Source: Chaetoderma sp. LZ-2023a (taxonomy: Eukaryota; Mollusca; Caudofoveata; Chaetodermatida; Chaetodermatidae). From it: a stretch of DNA of 64,000 nucleotides. A model generated the notes under the pieces. It was not told the origin of the DNA. It searched no databases and was given only the letters and a program-made list of their open reading frames with translations. Location: positions 137,404,496 to 137,468,495 of the forward strand of contig CM067369.1 of assembly GCA_034401795.1 (NCBI GenBank). The letters are read 5' to 3'. The position numbers and the translations under genes are program-made. Shown one piece after another: positions 24,804-36,606 of this stretch; position 1 is the stretch's first letter; every line of letters begins with the position of its first letter.

Positions 24804-27166
24804 AATTCAGTCCATAGCTCAATCTGTCAATGGCCCCTACTTGGAATGAAGTCAGTTGAATGCAATTCAAACTGACAGCCAAATAATGAGTGAAATTGAA
24901 ATATAGACAATTGAAAACAAAATTGCCTAATTCTTTGATTCATAATTAGGTGCTCATGTTCCTCCTGTGTGTCCTGTGGAATATCTTTTATTTAGGTGTT
25001 GATAACCGCAATTTGTTGCTTCAAATGTTCAACAATAAAGGCATGTAAACAGTTTTCTAATTTCTAATATTGTTTCAAGAGATTTATGGTGAATTAATGA
25101 CAGCTGAAGAACATAAGATCCATATAAATGTATGATTTTATATGGAATGATTATCCTTACTGACATGACCGGTATAATCTGGCTAAATTTGTCATTGTCT
25201 CATCACTGTTTCTAAATTTTTAAGTGATTAGTATACATGTAGGTAAATTGTTGAATGTTCTGAAGCCAATTTGGCTGGGAGCTTTTGGCAACATAGGAAA
25301 CTTCTTGGACATGTTAGAAAGCAACAGTTTCCAGATGAATTTAGCCTCAAAATATTCAACATAATCTTTTATTAATTTAAATTTATTTTGATACAAATTA
25401 TATCACACAGGTTTCCAGCTAAATTAAATTATTCAACAGCTTAACTCTTTAACACACATCAGCCCAAAATGGTGTTTGCAGTGGTCTTGAGAAATGCCCA
25501 TTTGCAGACCAAGTGAAAGTAATTTTTGAGAATTTGCAAGTGAAATGACTGGCTCAATAACCGAGCCAATCCTTCTAGTGGTAAATCTTCAAAAATATTC
25601 TCTTGGTCTGCAAATTGACATTTTCTTTGAGACAATTTAAATTTTCTTGAAATCTTTTAAATTTTCTTGGAGAAATTTAAGTCTTAAAGGGTTAATCATT
25701 AATGTTCAAGAATGGTCTAGAAAATCAGAAAGTTTGATTATTGAATGCCAATTTGCACTTTGCAGACCAAGATTAACCTTTACCCCTCTGTTGTAAAAAT
25801 CTTTAGTTTTCAAATTAAATTAAAAAATGGTGGTGAATTTTTCAACAAATTTGATGGAATATATTGCTGTGGTTGACAAATGTAGCCTACAACAGTTTCT
25901 TTGCTAGTGACATCACAAATGATAGAGTATTGATATCAGAGTGGTAACGGTTATTTTTAAGAGAATAGTATTTTAGAAAATAGTCCACTGGACTAACTGG
26001 CTCTGTTATCGAGCCAGCCATTTCAGTGGTAAATTGTCTAAACTATCCTCTTGACATGCATAGGCATTTCTCAGGACCACTACAAAGCCAGTTTCTGATT
26101 GACTTGACCATTCAACTGCCTTTTATTTTGCAGGTGCCATTGTGAGCCAAACCCTACTGAAGCAGAGTCAGTGTTACAATGAGCATGATGAGATGCAAGA
26201 TGGACTGAACAATTTTTCATGATTTAGAAAGATCAGCACTTTTTATAGACTAAAATGAATACATGTGCTTTCTCAGATTACCAAATTTCCAAGTAGCATT
26301 CTCAATGTAGAGATCTGCAGACTATGTCAAATCAGTGTGTGTTCTCAGGAACTCATGATATGACAAACTGAACAGATAGATACTCTATGTGTAGACAGAC
26401 AGAGCCACATACATATTGGTATGGATGATAATGTACTTATCAGATCACACCATTAACACAGCCATGACACCCTAATCAATTTTCATTCAACACGGATGAC
26501 AAATACCTGTATGTACTGCATTCTATGTGTTTTAAACATAAATGCCACTGTAAATTTGAATTTTGTTAAATGAAAGTAATAAAGTAAGTATATATAGTCA
26601 TGATAGTTGATTATTTTTCAGTTTTAGTATTTAGTGTTAGATTTAAGTTATCATTTCAAGGATTTGAGCAAATTAACCCTTTAATGGCTAAATTGGGTAA
26701 AAATATCAAATAATTTGCTTATTTAATGACTATTTGCAGGCCAAGATGTATTTTTGAAAATATACCACTGGAATGGCTGGCGTGCTTATGGAGCTAGTCA
26801 TTCCAGTGGTGAGTTTTCAATGACAGTCTCTTGGTTTGCAAATTTATGGACATTCAAGCATACTGTAGAGGCCGGTTTGGCTGCATTTGCAGGACGAGGT
26901 CAATGCTATTTATCTTTAAAGATTACCACTGGACTGGGTGATTGGTTCAATACATGAGACAGTCATTCCACGAGTAAATTTCAAAAATAGCCTTATTGGC
27001 CATGTTGGCACATGGACATTCTCTAAGCAAAATTAAATATTATTGACAAATGCTGACCATTAAAGTGTTACATGCTTGGAAGCTGTTGAATGTTCTGAAA
27101 TTGATTTGAATAGCAGCCAGTAATTTGTTCACTTTAATGTTCAACCCGGACAAAACCAGCCTGTGT
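24804..27166 (-). repeat. Inverted repeat 2, right arm
   Basis: Mirror of 17472-19835 (see left arm). Hairpin-family copies lie at about 25443-25694, 25974-26038, 26742-26830 and 26920-26985. Its outer end is followed by 23 bases of hairpin-repeat sequence and then by the DIRS palindrome. Confidence 0.88.
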
Positions 27167-28239
27167 AGTTGTCTTGGGAAATACCCATTCTCCTTCGATC
27201 AATACTCGCCATTCTATTACTTCTGATATACAGCTGGCCCTGACAGCTGGCTCCAGGACTATAGACTTAGTACACATTACCGACTCCTGGAACCGGGTAC
27301 TCGGCTCCCAACTGCCGAGTACCCGTCTGCCATGAAGCTCATTCTTGTTTGCATAGCAACAAGAGATACATGCTTTTTGCAGTTGGGAAGTCTTAAGATT
27401 GTTTAAACCTAAGTCTTCTTTCTGTGATTAAATTGTGATAGCTTGTGCGTTCTCTAAAGGATATTTGGATTAACATGGATGCTGCCGATGATAACCAGGT
27501 TGTATATTTCCATGTTATTACATAATTAAGAAGACTTAGGTCTTTGAAATTTCGTGTGTGTCGCATGTTCCAATTGCTAACCCCAAAGAATCTGGGACAT
27601 GTGTTAGCAACGAAATATGCCAGATGATCGCCTTCTTTAAACCCCAACAGACGATCGGCAGATATGAAAATAGGTGTTGGCCGACGGTGTTTTAACACAA
27701 ATATCGGCTGATGTCGTTCTCCGTAAGATCCGAGCGGGTGACATCACACCCGTGTGTCTCGGATGTTTATGTGAAGAAAATGTTTCATTAATTTGCGCAT
27801 CTGATTCTAGGTGATGCGTACTAAAATTGGTACCAGAAAACTTTGGAATTTTCAAGTTTGTGTGCTATCACGATCTGTTTGCAATGATCAGTGGTTTCAA
27901 AATTCTTGATTTAGATGTGGTCTGCGGTTTTACCATGTGCTACAGCAGTATGTTTACATTTTGTTGTTTCTTCACATATCGTTTTGGCCTTCGTTAGGAG
28001 TATAATTTATATTTATTAGTAAATATACCCCGAATGCTATGCGATATGTTCCTGGTTCCGTGATACATCCTTGAGGATCAGTGTATGGGTGTATTATTGC
28101 CCGCTTCGTTCTTGTCATCATAATTAATGCGATCTTTGCTGTAATGTTGCGGGGTGGGGTGCGGGAGGGTTACAGTTAATTTATGGTCAAAATATTTGAA
28201 AATTAATTGTCTGCCTTCCGTATCTGTTTCGTTCCGCTT

Positions 28240-30259
28240 GCTTATTGTAGGTTTGTGCTTATTTATAGGCCAAGCCAGCCCCGCCACCATGTGACGAATG
28301 CCACAAATTCGTTCGGGTTCTGTGAAAGGACCATGTCCGTTTTCGATGTACGAAATGTAACCTTGACAATAGGTGTAATGTATGTGCAGTGTGGTCGGTC
28401 GACATGATGTTGAAGTTCCTTGCCCAGAAGGACTTGGCAGGGTGTGACGCAGGGTCAGGCGGTCCGAAAGCAAATCGTGGATCGTCCGTTTCGGCCCTTT
28501 GGGGTGCTCCACATCTGCAACCGGAGGTGGCGGAGATGGCACCGCCGGCGTGGTTTGGTCCAACTATGCAGGGCTTCCTGCATAGCATTCCGCCCAGGCT
28601 GGGGTCGTCCCTGCTGCCGAAAGTTGTAGGGCAGTCTCTCCCCATGTTTGATTCGGACCCTGTCTGCAGCAACCTCCGTGTGGTCCAGTAGCGGTGGCCG
28701 GTCCGTCAGGCCACAGTTTCCTCATCTAGTGACGACTCTTCGGGGTCTGAAGATGAGGAGACCGGGGAGGAGAGGTTTCTACGGCCTGTGATGCCACAGG
28801 TGGAGAATATGGAAGTCGATTCCGTCCTGGACGGAACCGCCCTCCATCTGTCTGGCATGGCGCAAGCCAGGGCAGCGGCTCCGCCGATGGTTGAGGCCAT
28901 TCTGATACCGGGCACCAGTCCCGTTATGGTTGGTTTGCTGCCAACCGACACGGTGACGGGTGTGCCGGGCCAGGCGTGGTACTCACCTATCTCGCCTGGT
29001 CTGGCGGTCAGAGATGGGGTGCCGTTGGCGCCCGTGTTTGGCTACGGTTCCGTGACCGCTACTGGTCCGCACGGTTTTCCGTGCGTGCCTACTCCATGGA
29101 CTGGTGTGTTCCATGGGGTGGCGGTGGAACCGTATGGTACCGGAGTTCCTGGCGTGTCAGCAACGGCTCCTAGCCGGGAGGCCATTGCTGGTAGGCCCGT
29201 GAACATGTCAACGGGTGACGTGTTCACGGGAGTGTCCTCCTCGGAGACGGACTGGGCTGAGGCTCTGGCTTGGCTAGCCAGGGTAGACACGTCTGTGGTT
29301 CCGACCACGGCCGAGGAGGATGCGCCCTGTCCATCGGTGGATCAATCAGGACGGGGATCATTCCCGCAGCCCGGATCCAGTCTATTGGACTGGATCCACG
29401 GTTTATTGAGTTACTGGATGCTATTTATAGCAAGCAACTCATGACAAAGGGCCAGCTTCCTGCGGCCTCCAGGGAGGAGCGGGCTAGGTGTCGTATTCCA
29501 CGGGGGGAATACGACAGGTATAGTGTTGTTCCATTGGTCACCGAGGATGACCAATGGGTTCTTGATGGCCCCGCCCCGGCACTGGTGGACAAATCTCAGG
29601 GACACCACGATGAAGTACTGTCCCTTTGTGATTAGGGTGTGAGGGTAGCTATGAGTGCTGTCAACTACTCTTCCCACCTTCTTCAGTCGGTGTGGGCTGA
29701 AGCGGGGGCAGACCACCCTGTGCAACCTGTGGCACTTTCGTGCATCAATGATGGCCTGGTTCTGTCTATGGACGCATTGGCAAGGGTGCAGGCATGTGTA
29801 ACCAAGTCCAGGAGGCAGATGGTTCTTGACCATATGCGTCCAGCTACGGCCATCAGGGAGCGTCATCTTGGGACACCCCTGACAGGCCCTAGCATCTTTG
29901 CTGGCCAGGCGCGGGCCATCTTAGAAGACATGGCTAGCATTGTGCAGAATTGGTTGGTGGTGAACCTGCAGCTAGAGCTAGTGCTTCAGGCGCACGCACT
30001 AGGGACTGTAGCTAAGCCGCTGACCATGCAACCTTCTAAGAAGCAGAAAAAGCACAAAGGCAAAGCGAAAGCTAAGCGTGGTGCTGCTTCTGCTTCTTCT
30101 GGGTTTTCTCAGCCGCCTCCGGCGAAGAAAGCCAAGAAGGATGTGGAGGCTCCTACCCACCCCAATATTGCTCCTGATCGCCCGAGAGGCGGGAAGGGCA
30201 AGGGGAAGGGGAAGAGTAAGTCCTCAAAGGGCGGAAAGAAGGGAGCGGATAGTACCTGA
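28240..30259 (+). pseudogene. DIRS ORF1 (gag-like), left arm copy
   Basis: ORF1 is probably the nucleocapsid-like protein of the element. Visible parts: a Cys-rich N-side (CDECHKFVRVL, then CTKCNLDNRCNVC, about 28285-28385), AQKDLAG, a PPAWFGP-MQGFLHSIPP stretch (28545-28600), a long Gly/Pro/Val/Thr-rich middle (28788-29390), DPRFIELLDAIYSKQLMTKG (about 29390-29450), GEYDRY-VVPLVTEDD (about 29505-29550), then VNLQLELVLQAHALG and a Lys/Gly-rich basic tail (30020-30259). Stops at 28689-28691 and at about 29633 and a frameshift near 29390 interrupt it. The stop before GVRVAMS is shared with the right arm. Confidence 0.7.
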
Positions 30260-30351
30260 GGGTATGAGAGCTCCCTTCGTATCTGCCTGGACCGCACCTG
30301 TGCGACAGGAACAGCAGTGCCAGTTAGACCGGTCAAGCCAAGACCTAAATG

Positions 30352-30353
<2 letters not shown>

Positions 30354-30403
<50 letters not shown>
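30354..30403. repeat. (CT)n microsatellite in the DIRS arm
   Basis: About 25 CT units between ORF1 and the RT frame, mirrored as (GA)n at 31094-31142. The full-length copy has only a short CTCTCTCTC/GAGAGAGAG pair at 43998-44023. Confidence 0.9.
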
Positions 30404-30404
<1 letters not shown>

Positions 30405-30412
<8 letters not shown>

Positions 30413-30914
30413 GTGGGGGTGGGGGGGGGGGTAGCGGATCGCGAGCCAGACACCCCCATTAGGCGTCGAGGCATCTATAGTGGGTGGAAGGCTCATGCAT
30501 TTCTTCAAGGCTTGGCAAGGTGTGACGTCAGACAGTCTGGGCCTGGGACGGTACATGCCGGAGTGGTGGGACAGAACAGAATCTGTCTCTGCCACCTGTC
30601 TGGACACCCGTACCAAGGTAACCAGACAAGTTAGAAGCCATTCAAAACGAAGTGTCAGGTTTGTTTCTGAAGGGAGCAATAAAACCAGCAAACCGGAACA
30701 CTCCAGGCTTCTATTCAAACATGTTCCTTGTCCCCAAGAGTACAGGGGGGATGGAGACCCGTACTCAATCTCAGGCCATTAAATTGGTTTATCCATGTGC
30801 CTCGGTTCCAGATGGAATCTCCGAGGTCGGTAATGGCAGGGTTGAGGAAAGGAATGTGGTGTGTATCGATCGATCTGAAGGATGCATATTTCCACATTCC
30901 AATGAACAGGAGTT
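30405..30914 (+). pseudogene. DIRS reverse transcriptase, N-terminal fragment at the palindrome centre
   Basis: Encodes GLFLKGAIKPANRNTPGFYS and NMFLVPKSTGG (30660-30750), then after a frameshift WRPVLNLRPLNWFIHVPRF and SIDLKDAYFHIPMNRS (30755-30913), i.e. RT motifs before the YIDD box. It stops at a (TA)n run and is followed by the inverted arm. In the full-length element the same point continues into CHRFLRFAF, so the catalytic YIDDWL segment is missing here. Confidence 0.8.
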
Positions 30915-30937
30915 CATATATATATATATATATATAT
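30915..30937. repeat. (TA)n at the centre junction of the DIRS palindrome
   Basis: A short TA run lies exactly between the truncated RT fragment and the start of the inverted arm at 30938. Confidence 0.85.
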
Positions 30938-31090
30938 ACTCCGGCATGTACCATCCCAGGCCCAGACTGTCTGACGTCACACCTTGCCAAGCCTCGAAGA
31001 AATGCATGAGCCTTCCACCCACTATAGATGCCTCGACGCCTAATGGGGGTGTCTGGCTCGCGATCCGCTCCCCCCCCCCCCCCCCCTCTT

Positions 31091-31093
<3 letters not shown>

Positions 31094-31142
<49 letters not shown>
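31094..31142. repeat. (GA)n microsatellite, mirror of 30354-30403
   Basis: Same repeat in the inverted arm, adjacent to a C-rich run (31070-31086) that mirrors the G-rich run at 30410-30431. Confidence 0.9.
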
Positions 31143-31143
<1 letters not shown>

Positions 31144-31235
31144 CATTTAGGTCTTGGCTTGACCGGTCTAACTGGCACTGCTGTTCCTGTCGCACAGGTG
31201 CGGGCCAGGCAGATACGAAGGGAGCTCTCATAGCC

Positions 31236-33250
31236 TCAGGTACGATCCGCTCCCTTCTTTCCGCCCTTTGAGGACTTACCCTTCCCCTTCCCCTTGCCCA
31301 TCCCGCCTCTCGGGCGATCAGGAGCAATATTGGGGTGGGTAAGAGCCTCCACAAGCTTCTTGGCTTTCTTCACCGGAGGCGGCTGAGAAAACCCAGAAAA
31401 AGCAGAAGCAGCACCAGGCTTAGCTTTCGCTTTGCCTCTGTGCTTTTTCTGCTTCTTAGAAGGTTGCATGGTCAGCGGCTTAGCTACAGTCCCTAGTGCG
31501 TGCGCCTGAAGCACTAGCTCTAGCTGCAGGTTCACCACCAACCAATTCTGCACAATGCTAGCCATGTCTTCTAAGATGGCCCGCGCCTGGCCAGCAAAGA
31601 TGCTAGGGCCTGTCAGGGGTGTCCCAAGATGACGCTCCCTGATGGCCGTAGCTGGACGCATATGGTCAAGAACCATCTGCCTCCTGGACTTGGTTACACA
31701 CGCCTGCACCCTTGCCAATGCGTCCATAGACAGAACCAGGCCGTCATTGATGCACGAAAGTGCCACAGGTGGCACAGGGTGGTCTGCCCCCACTTCAGCC
31801 CACACCGACTGAAGAAGGCGATAAGAGTGGTTGACACCACTCATAGCTACCCTCACACCCTAATCACAAAGGGACTTCATCGTGGTGTCCCTGAGATTTG
31901 TCCACCAGTGCCGGGGCGGGGATACCAAGAACCCATCGGCCATCCTCGGTGACCAATGGAACAACACCATACCTGTCGTATTCCCCCCGTGGAATACGAC
32001 AACTAGCCCGCTCCTCCCTGGAGGCCGCATGAAGCTGGCCCTTTGTCATGAGTTGCTTGCTATAAATAGCATCCAGTAACTCAATAAACCGTGGATCCAG
32101 TCTATTGGACTGCACGGGCTGCGGGCAAGATCCCCGTCCTGATTGATCCACCGATGGACAGGGCGCATCCTCCTCGGCCGTGGTCTGAACCACAGACGGG
32201 TCTACCCTGGCTAGCCAAGCCAGAGCCTCAGCCCAGTCCGTCTCCGAGGAGGACACTCCCGTGAACACGTCACCCGTTGACATGTTCACGGGCCTACCAG
32301 CAATGGCCTCCCGGCTAGGAGCCGTTGCTGACACGCCAGGAACTCCGGTACCATACGGTTCCGCCGCCACCCCATGGAACACACGAGTCCATGGAGTAGG
32401 CATGCACGGAAAACCGTGCGGACCCGTAGCGGTCACGGAACCGTAGCCAAACACGGGCGCCAACGGCACCCCATGTCTGACCGCCGGACCAGGCGAGATA
32501 GGTGAGTACCACGCCTGGCCCGGCACACCCGTCACCGTGTCGGTTGGCAGCAAACCACCCATAATGGGACTGGTGCCCGGTATCAGAATGGCCTCAACCA
32601 TCGGCGGAGCCGCTGCCCTGGCTTGCGCCATGCCAGACAGATGGAGGGCGGTTCCGTCTAGGACGGAATCGACCTCCATATTCTCCACCTGTGGCATCAC
32701 AGGCCATAGCAACCTCGCCTCCTCGGCCTCCTCATCTTCAGACCCCGAAGAGTCGTCACTAGATGAGGAAACTGTGGCCTGACGGACCGGCCACCGCTAC
32801 TGGACCACACGGAGGTTGCTGCAGACAGGGTCCGAATCAAACATGGGGAGAGACTGCCCTACAACTTTCGGCAGCAGGGACGACCCCAGCCTGGGCGGAA
32901 TGCTATGCAGGAAGCCCTGCATAGCTGGACCAAACCACGCCGGCGGTGCCATCTCCGCCACCTCTGGTTGCAGATGTGGAGCACCCCAAAGGGCCGAACC
33001 GGACGATCCATGATTTGCTTTCGGACCGCCTGACCCTGCGTCACACCCTGTCAAGTCCTTCTGGGCAAGGAACTTCAACATCATGTCGACCGACCACACT
33101 GCACATACATTACACCTATTGTCAAGGTTACATTTCGGACATCGAAAACGGACATGGTCCTTTCACAGAACCCAGAAGGAATTTGTGGCATTCGTCACAC
33201 GATGGCGGGGCTGGCTTGGCCTATAAATAAGCACAAACCTACAATAAGCA
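31236..33250 (-). pseudogene. DIRS ORF1 (gag-like), right arm copy
   Basis: Mirror of the left-arm ORF1 and the best-preserved version. A 282-codon frame (32712-31864) runs from PQVENMEVDSVLDGTALHL through the Gly/Pro/Val/Thr-rich region to VDKSQGHHDEV. After a short break and the shared stop, a 206-codon frame (31856-31236) runs from MRVAMSGVNHSY through VNLQLELVLQAHALG to the Lys/Gly-rich basic tail. Compared with the left arm I count about 14 differences in the 206-codon part, so the arms are diverged enough to be genuine separate copies. The upstream portion (33099-32797) again carries PPAWFGP and ends at the same stop. Confidence 0.7.
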
Positions 33251-34311
33251 AGCGGAACGAAACAGAGACGGAAGGCAGACAATTAATTTTCAAATATTTT
33301 GACCATAAATTAACTGTAACCCTCCTGCACCCCACCCCGCAACATTACAGCAAAGATCGCATTAATTATGATGACAATAACGAAGCGGGCAATAATACAC
33401 CCATACACTGATCCTCAAGGATGTATCATGGAACCAGGAACATATCGCATAGCATTCGGGGTATATTTACTAATAAATACAAATTATACTCCTAACGAAG
33501 GCCAAAACGATATGTGAAGAAACAACAAAATGTAAACAAACTGCTGTAGCACATGGTAAAAGCGCAGACCACATCTAAATCAAGAATTTTGAAACCACTG
33601 ATCATTGCAAACAGATCGTGATAGCACACAAACTTGAAAATTCCAAAGTTTTCTGGTACCAATTTTAGTACGCATCACCTAGAATCAGATGCGCAAATTA
33701 ATGAAACATTTTCTTCACATAAACATCCGAGACACACGGGTGTGATGTCACCCGCTCGGATCTTACGGAGAACGACGTCAGCCGATATTCGTGTTAAAAC
33801 ACCGTCGGCCAACACCTATTTTCATATCTGCCGATCGCCTGTTGGGGTTTAAAGAAGGCGATCATCTGGCATATTTCGTTGCTAACACACGTCCCAGATT
33901 CTTTGGGGTTAGCAATTGGAACATGCAACACACGAAATTTCAAAGACCTAAGTCTTCTTAATTATGTAATAACATGGAAATATACAACCTGGTTATCATC
34001 GGCAGCATCCATGTTAATCCAAATATCCTTTAGAGAACGCACAAGCTATCACAATTTAATCACAGAAAAAAGACTTAGGTTTAAACAATCTTAAGACTTC
34101 CCTACTGCAAAAAGCATGTATCTCTTGTTGCTATGCAAACAAGAATGAGCTTCATGGCAGACGGGTACTCGGCAGTTGGGGGCCGAGTACCCGGTTCCAG
34201 GAGTCGGTAAAGCTTACTAAGTCTATAGTCCTGGAGCCAGCTGTCAGGGCCAGCTGTATATCAGAAGTAATAGAATGGTGAGTATTGTTAGATTTCTGAG
34301 AAAGGGAAATT

Positions 34312-35398
34312 TTGCAGACCAAGAGAAAACTTGCTATTTTTTAATTTTACCATTGGAATTACAGGCCCACTGCCCGTAATTGATCCAGTCAGGTAAGTTT
34401 TTAAAAAATCTTGACCTGCCAATGGCCAATTACTAAGCAAAGATTTAAATTTTCATGACAAATCTTGACCATTAAAATGTTAAAAATAATGATTAATGCT
34501 TACATATATTTTTAGATCTCAACTTCAATGAGCTTAACCAATTTTCAATTCTTCCATGGGCTCCGCCTTTAAAAATAGTGACAGATTTTACAGTTTGTTG
34601 ATCGTCTAAAAGGTTGTTCTCTGTGGATTAGTGTCAAATTTGTTATGTTAATATATCTACTTTGTGGCAAGCCTGATTATATGCCAATATATCTGTCCAC
34701 ATGAGTTATCTCCCTTTTTAGCAGTGCATGCATTTTAAGGTAAGATTTGAAAAATGGTCTGTTGTATAGATAACTTTAAAATGCACGATGGTATCAAAAT
34801 AAATATAATTCTATTTATGCGTGCATTCATTCTCCTGTCTTCAGACAGAGGATTCTCTTGAAAATTTCTGGACATTGTCAGCTTCCATTGTAGACAGCAA
34901 AACAATATTTGGGATCAGACCGCAGTCTGGATTGTCTCAGTTACTTAAAATTAGTCAAAATATTGCTCTATGCTGGAATATCTGGATAGTTTTAGTACAT
35001 ATTTTAGTGAGAGATAGAATGTGATTCGTTAAGCAAATTTATGGTCACCTGTTTGAATATTTAGTAGTCAAGGTTTGTAAATTATTTTTTCTTAGTCCAT
35101 GTCAATTTAAAGGTTATGAGATGATTAGCTCGTAAAAATTATCACTGGAATGACTGGCTTGCTTATCAATTCATTCATTGCACTGGTAAATTATCTAAAA
35201 TGTGATCTTCTTTCTCAAAACCACTCCAGATGTCATTTTTGAAATTTTTTAATTTTCTCATCAAAGTGCCAACGTATGCACACCAGATTATTTTTGAAAA
35301 TTCATCAATGAAATGACGGTCTCTGATCGCTTTGAGTGTTAATGGGTTAGCCCTGAAATTCCAGTCTCAAGTCGTGCAGGTGAGCTGCTATGTACCCG
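34312..35398. repeat. Hairpin-family copies and AT-rich sequence, no gene
   Basis: 34312-34420 is the right half of the repeat interrupted by the DIRS palindrome (starts TGCAGACCAAGAG, with TTTACCATTGGAATTACAGG core). A second copy is at about 35130-35205. The rest shows no supportable coding sequence. Confidence 0.55.
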
Positions 35399-36412
35399 CA
35401 TCTTATTATTAGCTTACGTGGCCTTAGGCCAAGTGACCTTATGCCATGGTGACTGTCTATCGTCTGTCTGTCTGGCAACATTTAGTTTAAAATTCTCCTC
35501 ATTAACAGATTGCTGGACAGATGCGCTTCTATGTGCATACATCTTATTATTAGCTCACCTGGCCTGAAAAGTCAAGTGAGCTTACGCCATGGCGCCACTG
35601 TCTGTCTGTCGGATTGGCTTGGCGGATTTCAACCTAATTTGCCTGCAAGGGCCCTAGGGTTAACAACTTGTATACAGAATTTTGATTGGTTAATTTTTTG
35701 GGTAAAAATCTTTGATTTTATGAAAAATGTACTGGAAATTGTCACAACGCTTCTCCTGAGTTGCTTAACAGATTTCAACAAAATTTGTCTAGAATGACCC
35801 TGTCATGGTAGGTTCCAGATCTTCTATTCAGAATTTAGCTTGGCCAAGTTTTGGGGTGAAAATCATAGATTTTATGAAAATTTTACCAGAACTTGTCAAT
35901 GCGTATCTCCTTAACTGCTTGGTGGATTTTATGCAAATTTGAGATTCTCTAGGTGTAGAATCTAGAACAAATTTTTCGTTGGTCGATTTTTGGCTGACAT
36001 CTTAGATTGTTTGAAAATGTTCCAAAACCCTTTAACCCTTACCACTCTGATGTCAACATTTGGTGTCCATTTTTCAACTAAATTGGTGTACGCTGTTGTC
36101 ATAGACAGAAACATAAGCCACCAAAATTGTTGAAAAATGTACACCGGTTTCATTGCTATTGACATAGTAAAAGATTGAATATTGACATCAGAGTGGTAAT
36201 GGTTAAAACGTTACTCATTTAATTAATGGCCCGATTTCAATGAAACTTGGGTCGAATGCTTCAGCATTTCAAACGATAATTTTGTTTGGTCAATTCCTTT
36301 TGTGACCATCTTGGTGTTTGCGCAAATTTTCCATCGTGCCTATTTAAATGCAAATACGGTAGTTAAAATGCTAATGGTCCAAGTGCGCATCACAGACCTC
36401 TTGTTAATTTGA
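35399..36412 (+). repeat. Dispersed mollusc-type repeat (TTAGCTCACCTGGCC end)
   Basis: Starts TTATTATTAGCTTACGTGGCC, with a second start at 35543 (ATTAGCTCACCTGGCC, then CCATGGCGCCACTGTCTGTC), so the 5' end is partly duplicated. It contains repeated blocks of the type TGATTTTATGAAAAAT-TACTGGAA and ends ACCTCTTGTTAAT. The opposite-orientation copy is at 40291-41135. A MITE is inserted at 36031-36206. From memory this repeat type is frequent in mollusc genomes; no coding content. Confidence 0.65.
36031..36206. mobile_element. MITE with TTTAACCCTTACCACTCTGA terminal repeats
   Basis: Terminal inverted repeats of about 30 bp (36031-36060 and 36177-36206) differ at two or three positions. The internal sequence of about 116 bp also folds on itself (TTTTTCAACTAAATTGGTGT and TTGTTGAAAAATGTACACC). 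No coding capacity. Probable TTA/TA target; superfamily unknown. Confidence 0.65.
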
Positions 36413-36606
36413 TTGGATGCTGTTGCTGTTTCCAATCAGTCAGAAGTGAGATAAGCTGTGCTTTAAAAGCAATAGAGGGATCTAATTCTAGCTTTGATCC
36501 ACACATCTATAGCTACGCTCTGCCCATGCTTGGTGCGTGTTGGGATCAATTAATATACTGTGAAGCCTGAATTTTCAGAATCACAGTTTAAAAGTTTCTA
36601 TACAGG

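Larger units (their letters stand above)
27190..34311. mobile_element. Palindromic DIRS-like derivative (two inverted 5' halves)
   Basis: Arms 27200-30564 and 30938-34287 are reverse complements separated by 373 bases. Each arm contains, from the outside: a DIRS terminal repeat (with GGGTACTCGGC and GCCGAGTACCC), a leader of about 1 kb, ORF1 and the beginning of the RT frame. The outermost 10 bases on the left (TCCTTCGATC) match the left end of the full-length copy at 41812. The outermost bases on the right (TTAGATTTCTGAGAAAGG) match that copy's right end at about 47809. The element thus has one true left and one true right terminus, but its 3' half is an inverted copy of the 5' half. No tyrosine recombinase, RNase H or internal complementary region is present, so it would be non-autonomous. 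Confidence 0.85.

Noticed and set aside
28389..28691. Independent 100-codon gene
   Set aside because: It is the N-terminal part of the DIRS ORF1, present in all three copies with the same neighbours.
27190..34311. Palindrome as a hairpin-read assembly artefact
   Set aside because: The arms differ by many substitutions and have different terminal extensions, and the host repeat continues across the insertion; an artefact would give near-identical arms. Long reads should still confirm.
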